Shown here: piece by piece, positions 54,862-62,515 of the stretch
Numbering within the stretch: position 1 is the stretch's first letter
Layout of the letters: each line of letters starts with the position of its first letter
NCBI GenBank assembly: GCA_038528385.1
Contig: JBCBET010000005.1
Coordinates: 62,001 to 126,000 of the forward strand
DNA from: Shimia_B sp038528385
GTDB taxonomy: Bacteria; Pseudomonadota; Alphaproteobacteria; Rhodobacterales; Rhodobacteraceae
Direction of reading: 5' to 3'
Length of the DNA stretch: 64,000 nt
Program-made: the position numbers and the translations under genes
The notes under the pieces: generated by a model
What the model was told of the DNA's origin: nothing
The model's input: the letters and a program-made list of their open reading frames with translations, nothing else
Databases searched by the model: none

Positions 54862-56036
54862 TGGGGCGCACCGCCGCCACCTTCGCGCCGCCCGTGATGG
54901 AGGCCCGCCGCTGGCTCGACGGGGTGGAGTTTCCGCCGGAGCGCCCGCTCCTCAACGTGAGCCAGGCCGCACCCATGGAGCCGCCGCATCCTGATCTGCT
55001 CGCGGCGATGGCGGCGGCGCTGGACGACACGGCAACCCATCTTTACGGGCCCGTGCTCGGGATGCCCGGCCTCCGCGCCGAAATCGCCGAGCAGTGGAGC
55101 GCGGCCTATGGCGGGCAGATCGGGACCGAGCAGGTGGCCATCACATCGGGCTGCAACCAGGCGTTTGCCGCCGCCATCGCCACGCTCTGCGCCGAGGGGG
55201 ACGAGGTCATCCTCCCCACCCCTTACTACTTCAATCACAAGATGTGGCTCGACATGGCGGGCGTGCGCACCTGCCCCCTGCCCTGCGGCGCGGGCCTCCT
55301 GCCGTCACCGGAAGACGCCGCACGGCGCATCACACCCCGCACCCGCGCCATCGCGCTCGTGAGCCCCAACAATCCCACAGGCGTCGAATACCCGCCCGCC
55401 CTGCTGGAGGCCTTCAACCAGCTTTGCCGTGACCGGGGCATCGCGCTCATCCTCGACGAGACCTACCGCGACTTTCATTCCGCCCCGGGCGCGCCCCACG
55501 GGCTCTTCACCCATGACGACTGGGCCGAGACGTTCATTCACCTCTACTCGTTTTCCAAGGCCTACCGCCTCACCGGGCACCGCGTGGGGGCTATCGTCAC
55601 CTCCGAGGCGCGCATGGCCGAGGTGGAGAAGTTTCTCGACACCGTCTCCGTCTGCCCCTCGCAGCTCGGCCAGCGGGCCGCGCTCTGGGGCATGCAGCAC
55701 CTCGCGCAGTGGCTCGCAGGCGAGCGAGACGAGATCCTCGCGCGCCGCGCAGCGATCGAGGCGGGCTTTCCCCGGCTTTCCGTGCACGGCTGGGAGCTTC
55801 TCGGCGCGGGCGCCTATTTCGCCTATGTGCGGTTTCCCCAGGATGAGCGTTCTGATGCCTTCGCGCAGCGCCTCGTGCGCGACGCCGGCATCCTTTGCCT
55901 GCCGGGCACGATGTTCGAGCCCGAGGGCCAGGGCCTCCGCGAGCTCCGCATCGCCTTCGCCAACATCGACAGGGCCGGTGTGAACACCCTTTTCGACCGG
56001 CTCGAGGCGCTTGTGGCGGCCCCGGCGGCGGGGTAG
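54861..56036 (+). CDS. Class I/II aminotransferase
   Basis: 391 residues. PLP Lys233 in YSFSKAYRLTGHRVG, SPNNPTGVEYP and DETYRDF are the fold I landmarks. Substrate cannot be stated from sequence; aspartate, aromatic and unusual amino acids are all possible. It is coupled to gpt by a one-base overlap, although no pathway link is obvious. Confidence 0.9.
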   Translation: MGRTAATFAPPVMEARRWLDGVEFPPERPLLNVSQAAPMEPPHPDLLAAMAAALDDTATHLYGPVLGMPGLRAEIAEQWSAAYGGQIGTEQVAITSGCNQAFAAAIATLCAEGDEVILPTPYYFNHKMWLDMAGVRTCPLPCGAGLLPSPEDAARRITPRTRAIALVSPNNPTGVEYPPALLEAFNQLCRDRGIALILDETYRDFHSAPGAPHGLFTHDDWAETFIHLYSFSKAYRLTGHRVGAIVTSEARMAEVEKFLDTVSVCPSQLGQRAALWGMQHLAQWLAGERDEILARRAAIEAGFPRLSVHGWELLGAGAYFAYVRFPQDERSDAFAQRLVRDAGILCLPGTMFEPEGQGLRELRIAFANIDRAGVNTLFDRLEALVAAPAAG

Positions 56037-56066
56037 ACGCGGGCGCCAACGTCAGGGAGTGCAGGC

Positions 56067-57911
56067 ATGGCCAAATCGGTGGGAAAGAAGGCGCAGCGCA
56101 CCTTCGTGTGGGTCATCATCGGCCTCACGGGCATCGGCCTTTTGAGCTTCGGCACCGGCAATTTCGGCGGCGGCGGGCAGTCCATCGGTCAGGTCGGGGA
56201 GAAGCGTATCTCCGCGCAGACCTATTTCCGCGCACTGCAGAACGACCTGCGCGCCTTCTCGCAGCAGACGGGCCGGTCGCTGAGCTTCCCGGAGGCGCAG
56301 GCGCTCGGTCTCCAGCAGGAGACGCTGAGCCGCCTCGTCACCGAACGCGCGCTGGACAACGAGGCGAGCGTGCTCGGGATTTCCGTGGGCGACGCGCAGG
56401 TGCGCGAGGAGATCGTCCGCTCGGGCATCGCCACCGGCCTCGACGGCGGGATCGACCGCGTGGCCTACACTGACGTGCTGCGCCGCGCGGGCCTCACCGA
56501 GCGCGCCTACGAGACGCAGATCCGCGAGGACCTCTCGCGCACGATCCTGCAGCTCGCCGTCATCGGCGGGGTAACCCCGCCCGAGACGCTCACCGACACG
56601 GTGCTGGGCTTCACGGCGGAGGCGCGCACGGTGGAATGGGCGCTCATGGACGAAAACGACCTCATCACGCCCCTGCCCGCGCCCACGGACGCCGAGCTCA
56701 CGGCCGAATACACCGCCAACCCGGAGGATTACACCGCGCCCGAGACCAAGGAGATCGCCTATGTCTGGCTGACGCCCGACATGATCCTCGATTCCGTGCA
56801 GGTGGATGAAAACGCGCTGCGCGCGCTCTATGACGACCGCCGGTCGGAATTCGTGCAGCCCGAGCGGCGGCTGGTGGAGCGGCTCGTCTTCGGTTCCGCC
56901 GCGCAGGCGGAGGAGGCGCTCGCGCGGATCGAGGCCGGCGGGTCCTTCGAGGAGGAGGTGGAGGCGCGGGGCCTTGACCTCTCCGACGTGGATCTGGGCG
57001 ATGTGACCGAGGACGATCTGAGCGCGGCCGGTGCCGCTATCTTCGCCGAGGAGGACCTCACCGTCGTGGGCCCGCTCAACACTTCGCTCGGTCCCGCGCT
57101 CTTCCGTATCAACGGGATCCTGCCCGCCACGGAGACGAGCTTCGAGGAGGCCCGCGACGCGCTGCAGGACGAACTCGCGCTCGACCGCGCCGCGCGCATC
57201 ATCGCCGATCAGTTCGACTTCCTCGAGAACGAGCTCGCCGGCGGCGCCACCATCGAGGAGCTGGCGGAGGCATCCGACATGGAGGCGGGCACGCTGGGCT
57301 GGTTCCCGGGCATGTCCGAGGGGCCCGCCGCCTACGCCGCCTTCCAGGAAGCCGCCGCCGCCGTGACAGCGGACGACTTCCCCGAGATCGAGGTGCTCGA
57401 GGATGGCGGCATCTTCGCGCTCCGCCTCGACGGCATCACCGAGCCCACGCTGCGCCCGCTCGAGGATGTGGAGGACGAGGTCCGCACCGCCTGGGCGCAG
57501 AGCGCCACCGTCACGCGGCTCGCGCGGCTCGCCGAGACGCTTTCGCCCCAGATCGCGGCGGGCACGGACATGGCGGGCCTCGGCCTCACCGCGTCCATCG
57601 AGGACGTCTCGCGCGGGTCATTCGTCCCCGGCGCGCCCGGGACTTTCATCGACGCGGTCTTCGGCATGGAGCCGGGAGATGTGCGCGTCATCGAGGGCAC
57701 CGGCACTGTGGCGCTCGTCCGGCTCATCGAGGTCTCCCCGCCCGACCGGGCCGACCCGGACGTGGCCCGCCTCGCCAATGCGCTCGCCGCGCAATACAGC
57801 CAGAGCTACGCGCAGGACCTCTACGCCACCTTCGCCCAGGGCATCCTCGATCAGACGTCCGTCTCGCTCGACCAGGGCCAGATCAACGGCATCCACGCGC
57901 AGATCCAATGA
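56067..57911 (+). CDS. Periplasmic foldase of the SurA/PpiD type
   Basis: 614 residues, anchored by one N-terminal helix (FVWVIIGLTGIGLLSFG). A SurA-N domain follows (FRALQNDLRAFSQQTG, LVTERALDNEASVLGISV), then a parvulin-like region and a long C-terminal domain. Helps outer-membrane and periplasmic proteins fold as they leave the translocon. Catalytic parvulin residues are poorly conserved, so it may be only a chaperone. Its stop overlaps the trpE start (ATGA). Confidence 0.87.
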   Translation: MAKSVGKKAQRTFVWVIIGLTGIGLLSFGTGNFGGGGQSIGQVGEKRISAQTYFRALQNDLRAFSQQTGRSLSFPEAQALGLQQETLSRLVTERALDNEASVLGISVGDAQVREEIVRSGIATGLDGGIDRVAYTDVLRRAGLTERAYETQIREDLSRTILQLAVIGGVTPPETLTDTVLGFTAEARTVEWALMDENDLITPLPAPTDAELTAEYTANPEDYTAPETKEIAYVWLTPDMILDSVQVDENALRALYDDRRSEFVQPERRLVERLVFGSAAQAEEALARIEAGGSFEEEVEARGLDLSDVDLGDVTEDDLSAAGAAIFAEEDLTVVGPLNTSLGPALFRINGILPATETSFEEARDALQDELALDRAARIIADQFDFLENELAGGATIEELAEASDMEAGTLGWFPGMSEGPAAYAAFQEAAAAVTADDFPEIEVLEDGGIFALRLDGITEPTLRPLEDVEDEVRTAWAQSATVTRLARLAETLSPQIAAGTDMAGLGLTASIEDVSRGSFVPGAPGTFIDAVFGMEPGDVRVIEGTGTVALVRLIEVSPPDRADPDVARLANALAAQYSQSYAQDLYATFAQGILDQTSVSLDQGQINGIHAQIQ

Positions 57912-59419
57912 CGGCGCTCATTCCGGAGTTCAGCGCCTTCGCCGACGGCTATGACGCGGGGAAGAACCAGGTCGTCTACGCGCGGCTCGCGGCAGACCTC
58001 GACACGCCTGTCTCGCTCATGCTCAAGCTCGCAGCGGCGGAACCCGACAGCTTCGTCCTCGAATCCGTCACCGGCGGGGAGGTGCGCGGGCGCTACTCCA
58101 TCGTGGGCATGCGGCCCGACATCGTGTGGGAATGTCACGGCACCTCCGCGCGCCTCAACCGCAGCGCGCGCTTCGACGCCGATGCCTTCGAGAGGGTGGA
58201 GGGCGATCCGCTCAATGCCCTCCGCGCGCTCATCGAGGAAAGCCGCATCGATCTGCCCCACGGGCTGCCCGCGGCCTCTGCCGGGCTCTTCGGCTTTCTG
58301 GGCTACGACATGATCCGCCTGGTGGAGCGTCTGCCAGATGTGAACCCGGACCCGCTCGGCCTGCCTGACGCGCGCATGGCGCGGCCCTCAGTTGTGGCGG
58401 TGCTCGACGGGGTGAAGGGCGACGTCATCGTCGTGGCCCCCGCCTGGGTCAATTCCGGGCTCTCGGCCAAGGCCGCCTATGCCCAGGCCGCGGAGCGGGT
58501 GATGGACGCGATCCGCGCGCTCGAGCGTCCGGTGCCCTCCGCCAGCCGCGAGCTTGGCGAGCGCGCCATGCCCGGCGAGCCCCGCTCGAACTTCGCCAAG
58601 GCAGACTACCTCGCCGCCGTGGAGCGCGCCAAAGAGTACATCCGCGCGGGCGATATCTTCCAGGTCGTGCCGGCGCAGCGCTGGAGCCAGGATTTCCCGT
58701 TCGAGCCCTTCGCCTTCTATCGCGCGCTCCGGCGGACGAACCCCTCGCCCTTCATGTTCTTTTTCAACTTCGGCGGCTTCCAGGTGGCGGGCGCCTCGCC
58801 CGAGATCCTCGTGCGCCTGATGGACGGGGAGGTCACGATCCGGCCCATCGCGGGCACCCGGCCCCGTGGCGCCACGCCCGAGGAAGACAAGGCGCTCGAG
58901 GAGGACCTCCTCGCCGATCCGAAGGAGCGCGCCGAGCACCTGATGCTGCTCGATCTCGGCCGCAACGACGTGGGCCGCGTGGCCCGCATCGGCACCGTGA
59001 AGCCCACGGAGAAATTCGTCATCGAGCGCTACAGCCACGTCATGCACATCACCTCGAACGTGGTGGGTGAGTTGGCCGACGGCGAGGATGCGCTCTCGGC
59101 CCTCCTCGCGGGCCTGCCGGCGGGGACGCTCTCGGGCGCGCCCAAGGTCCGCGCCATGGAGATCATCGACGAGCTTGAGCCCGAAAAGCGGGGCGTCTAT
59201 GGCGGCGGCTGCGGCTATTTCAGCGCGAACGGCGAGATGGACATCTGCATCGCGCTGCGCACCGCGGTCCTGAAGGACGGCACGCTCTACAGCCAGGCCG
59301 GGGGCGGCGTCGTCTACGACAGCGATCCGGAGGCCGAGTACCAGGAGACCGTGAACAAGGCGAAGGCCATCTGGGCCGCCGCGCGGGACGCCGCGGGCTT
59401 CAGCCGCGGCAATGCCTGA
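57908..59419 (+). CDS. trpE: Anthranilate synthase component I
   Basis: First tryptophan-specific step; uses chorismate and ammonia. 503 residues. The feedback-binding motif FVLESVTGG (about 49-57) is in the N-terminus. The chorismate-binding C-terminal domain has IFQVVPAQRWSQDF, PIAGTRPRGATPEEDKALE, LMLLDLGRNDVGRVA, and PAGTLSGAPKVRAMEIIDELEP. The ATG at 57908 overlaps the upstream stop. trpG, trpD and trpC do not follow. Confidence 0.95.
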   Translation: MTALIPEFSAFADGYDAGKNQVVYARLAADLDTPVSLMLKLAAAEPDSFVLESVTGGEVRGRYSIVGMRPDIVWECHGTSARLNRSARFDADAFERVEGDPLNALRALIEESRIDLPHGLPAASAGLFGFLGYDMIRLVERLPDVNPDPLGLPDARMARPSVVAVLDGVKGDVIVVAPAWVNSGLSAKAAYAQAAERVMDAIRALERPVPSASRELGERAMPGEPRSNFAKADYLAAVERAKEYIRAGDIFQVVPAQRWSQDFPFEPFAFYRALRRTNPSPFMFFFNFGGFQVAGASPEILVRLMDGEVTIRPIAGTRPRGATPEEDKALEEDLLADPKERAEHLMLLDLGRNDVGRVARIGTVKPTEKFVIERYSHVMHITSNVVGELADGEDALSALLAGLPAGTLSGAPKVRAMEIIDELEPEKRGVYGGGCGYFSANGEMDICIALRTAVLKDGTLYSQAGGGVVYDSDPEAEYQETVNKAKAIWAAARDAAGFSRGNA

Positions 59420-59425
59420 GAGCGG

Positions 59426-60976
59426 TCAATCCGCCGTCACCTCGTAGATCTCGAAGCGTCCCCGGCGTCCCAATAGCCGCACGGGCGCGCCCGCCACGAT
59501 CGCGGCATCGAGGGGCTCCATGGCGAGGATCTTGTTGAACTTCGTCTCCCAGCCCTCGAGGTAGTCTTCCACGTGGCACCATTCGCCCAGCCGGTCGCGC
59601 TCCTGCGGCGCGGCCTCGAAGACGGCACAGGCGGGATTGCCGGACATCAGCGGCGTGGCCGAGACCGCATATTCCTCCCGGAGCTGAACGGCGTGAACGC
59701 CCTGGAAGAGCGTGGGGATAAAGGCCTCGTTCCGCGCGGTGGCGTAGCCCTGCACATGCCAGTGCCGGGAGCGCAGAAACGCGCCCGGGGCGCGCACCGG
59801 CAGCACGCGATCCTCGGGCTCGACCCAGTCGTCCATGAGGGTCGTGAGCGCGCGCATCTCTGCATCATGGACCGAGAAAAAGAGGCCGAGCTGCGCGCTC
59901 CGGCCCGCGATGAGCGCGACCGCCAGCACGGTGACCGCCGCGGCCATGCGCGGCGCGCCCGCGCGCCAGTCAGTGGCCGCGATCATCACGAGAATGAAGA
60001 CGAAGGGAAACCGGACATCGATCAGCGCCACGCCCGCAAGCCACGTGGGCGCGAGGACCGCCACCGCGAGGATTGCGAGCACCGGCCCGCGCATGACCGG
60101 CGACACCCGCAGCCCCCAGGAGAGCGGCGCGAGCGTCGTGGAGAAAAGCCCGTAGAGCGCGAAGGTGATGAGCGTCGCGAGCTGGTTGAGCCCCTGCCCG
60201 AGATCGATCGAATGGGCATGGAGCGGCCCCGCAAACCGCGTCAGCCGCGCCTGGAGCGTCCCGAACTCCGTGAAGGAGCCCGCCGGGTTCTCCGGCCCCG
60301 TGGCCATGTCCGCCAGAAGCCAGAGCACCGGCACCACGAAGGGCAGCCCCATGGCCGCGGCGTGGCCGAGGCTGCGCGGGGTCCGCGTCTCGGCGATGCG
60401 CTGAAGCTCCCGCCCCAGCGCGAGCGCTCCGAGCACGGCGAAGGCGAAGAAGTGCATGACGAAGAGCACCGGCGTGATCGCGGCAAAGACCAGCACGCGG
60501 AGCCAGAGCGCACGCCGCTCGAGCACGAGGTAGAGGGCGAAGGCGTGGATCGCGAAGGGCAACGAGAAGCTGTAATTCTGAAACCCGAAAAGGAAGGTCA
60601 CGCTGAAGACGACGAGCCCGCCCGCGAGGCTCCAGGCCGTGAAACGCCCATGGACCACGCGCGCCAGCACCACGCCCGAGGCAAAGAGATTGAGCGCCGC
60701 CACCGCCATGACGCGGTGGCTGAACACCACGGCATCCCCGCCGCCGATGGCCTGCCACAGGAGATCCACCGCGGAGTTCGGCACGAGCACGAAGGACGCG
60801 GTCCAGAACCGCGTGAGCGCGCTGCCGTCCTCGGCGGCCATGATCGTGTGCCGCGCGATGTGGTTCGGCAGGTCCACCAGCGGCAGGTAGAGCGCCTGCG
60901 TGAACGGATAAAGGAGCGCCGCCGTGACGAGGAGCGCGCCGAGATAGAACCAGTGGTGGTGCCCGTGCGTGTCCAT
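59426..60976 (-). CDS. Polytopic membrane protein, probable third (serotype-specific) gene of a gtr locus
   Basis: 516 residues with about ten hydrophobic segments and a large C-terminal periplasmic domain (about 380-516). The ATG at 60976 begins MDTHGHHHWF. It is in the place of the serotype-specific GtrC-type transferase that takes a sugar from undecaprenyl phosphate to the O-antigen. Sequence similarity to GT-C-type mannosyltransferases is only general. Seven bases separate it from the GT2 gene. Confidence 0.72.
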   Translation of the reverse strand: MDTHGHHHWFYLGALLVTAALLYPFTQALYLPLVDLPNHIARHTIMAAEDGSALTRFWTASFVLVPNSAVDLLWQAIGGGDAVVFSHRVMAVAALNLFASGVVLARVVHGRFTAWSLAGGLVVFSVTFLFGFQNYSFSLPFAIHAFALYLVLERRALWLRVLVFAAITPVLFVMHFFAFAVLGALALGRELQRIAETRTPRSLGHAAAMGLPFVVPVLWLLADMATGPENPAGSFTEFGTLQARLTRFAGPLHAHSIDLGQGLNQLATLITFALYGLFSTTLAPLSWGLRVSPVMRGPVLAILAVAVLAPTWLAGVALIDVRFPFVFILVMIAATDWRAGAPRMAAAVTVLAVALIAGRSAQLGLFFSVHDAEMRALTTLMDDWVEPEDRVLPVRAPGAFLRSRHWHVQGYATARNEAFIPTLFQGVHAVQLREEYAVSATPLMSGNPACAVFEAAPQERDRLGEWCHVEDYLEGWETKFNKILAMEPLDAAIVAGAPVRLLGRRGRFEIYEVTAD

Positions 60977-60983
60977 GGCGCCG

Positions 60984-62015
60984 CTACTGGTCAGCCATGG
61001 AGAGAGGCTTCGACGTCTTCTTCTTCGCCGGTTTCTCAGCGTCGGGTCCGGCTCCGGCGTCGCTCTCCGCGGGGCGGGTGATCTCATCGACGATGAAGCG
61101 CGGCCGCGCCTTCGTCTCCAGGTAGATCTTGCCGATGTATTCGCCGATCACGCCGAGCGCGATCATGTGGACCCCGCCCAGGATGTAGATCGGAAGAACG
61201 GTGGAGGTCCAACCGGGCACGACGGCGCCCATGGACCACACGAGAAGCGAATAGATCGCGTAGCTGAGCGAGAGGCCCGCCACGATGAAGCCCATCGCCG
61301 TGATCATGCGCAGCGGCTTGATGGAGAACGAGGTGACCCCCTCGATCGCCAGCGCCAGCATCTTGCGCAGCGGATACTTGCTTTCGCCGGCCACGCGCGC
61401 CGCGCGGTCATAGGTGACGGTGGCGGTCTCGAACCCGATCTGGCGCACGAGACCGCGCAGGAAGATGTTGCGCTCGCGAAAGCTGTCGAGGGCGGCCACC
61501 GCCTTCGCGCTCATGAGGCGGTAATCGGCGTGGTCGGGGATGATATCGACGCCCAAGGTGCCCAGAAGCCTGTAATAGCCCCGCGCCGTCATCCGCTTGA
61601 AGGCGGTGTCGGTGTCGCGCGCGGCGCGCACGCCAAAGACGATCTCGGCCCCTTCGCGATGGCGGTCGAGCATGTCGCGCACCACGTTCGGGTCGTCCTG
61701 GAGGTCGGCATCCATGGAAATCGTCACGTCCGCATCGGCATTGAGGAGCCCGGCCAGCAGCGCCGCCTGGTGCCCCTGGTTCTTCGAGAGCCGGAGGCCC
61801 GTGGCGCCGTGGGTGGCCCGCGCGGCCTCGATCATCGCCCAGGTCCGGTCCCGGGAGCCGTCGTCGACGAGGAGGATCTCCGCCGGTTTGGCGATGCGGC
61901 CCTCCTCGACAAGGCTCTTCGAGAGGTCCCGCAAGGTGTCGAGCAGGACGGGCAGCACCTCCTCCTCGTTGTAGCAGGGAACGATGAAGCTCAGCGTGGG
62001 CACGGATCTGGTCAT
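60984..62015 (-). CDS. Polyprenyl-phosphate glycosyltransferase, GtrB/ArnC-like (GT2)
   Basis: 343 residues. An N-terminal GT-A domain with FIVPCYNEEEVL, LLVDDGSRDRT and DADLQDDP (metal-binding Asp pair at 102-104) loads a sugar on undecaprenyl phosphate. Two C-terminal membrane helices (about 240-310) anchor it. A basic tail ends KKKTSKPL. The ATG at 62015 overlaps the GtrA-like stop (ATGA). Confidence 0.93.
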   Translation of the reverse strand: MTRSVPTLSFIVPCYNEEEVLPVLLDTLRDLSKSLVEEGRIAKPAEILLVDDGSRDRTWAMIEAARATHGATGLRLSKNQGHQAALLAGLLNADADVTISMDADLQDDPNVVRDMLDRHREGAEIVFGVRAARDTDTAFKRMTARGYYRLLGTLGVDIIPDHADYRLMSAKAVAALDSFRERNIFLRGLVRQIGFETATVTYDRAARVAGESKYPLRKMLALAIEGVTSFSIKPLRMITAMGFIVAGLSLSYAIYSLLVWSMGAVVPGWTSTVLPIYILGGVHMIALGVIGEYIGKIYLETKARPRFIVDEITRPAESDAGAGPDAEKPAKKKTSKPLSMADQ

Positions 62016-62416
62016 GACGCAAACACCATCCATTTCATGCCGGCGAAGACGGCGAGGCTGTAGGCCGCGGCGCCGATGATCTGCGCTACCGGGTAGGCGA
62101 GGCCGGCGCCGGTCAGCGCATAGGTGAGGGCGACGTTTGCGGCAAAGGCCGCCGCCACGAGGGCTATGAAGGCCAGGGCCGCGCGGCCCACCGCGCCGCG
62201 GTGCCGAAAGGTCCAGCGTTTGTTGAGGGCAAAGCTCAGGCACCAGCCCGCGCCGTAGCCCACGATATTGGCCGCGAGGATACTGGCGTCGAGCCCGTAG
62301 ACGCAGGCGAGCGTCAGGCCGTAGCCCAGGGCGGTGTTGGCGATCCCGGTGACTCCGTAGCGCCAGAGTTGTCCGAAGGAGCTGCGTGCTCCTTTACCGT
62401 CAGCGTCGGCGGTCAT
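62012..62416 (-). CDS. GtrA family flippase-like membrane protein
   Basis: 134 residues, four hydrophobic segments. The GtrA signature FGQLWRYGVTGIANTALGYG is near the N-terminus and ALNKRWTFRHRG in the loop. Thought to flip lipid-linked sugars across the inner membrane. First gene of the three-gene locus. Confidence 0.92.
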   Translation of the reverse strand: MTADADGKGARSSFGQLWRYGVTGIANTALGYGLTLACVYGLDASILAANIVGYGAGWCLSFALNKRWTFRHRGAVGRAALAFIALVAAAFAANVALTYALTGAGLAYPVAQIIGAAAYSLAVFAGMKWMVFAS

Positions 62417-62515
62417 CGGTCCCCACCTCTTTGACCCACATCTGTCGCGTGATCGCGCACGATATGGGCGAAACATGGGCACGGCAAGGGAGATTGGGGG
62501 GCCTGCGGCGCGGCA

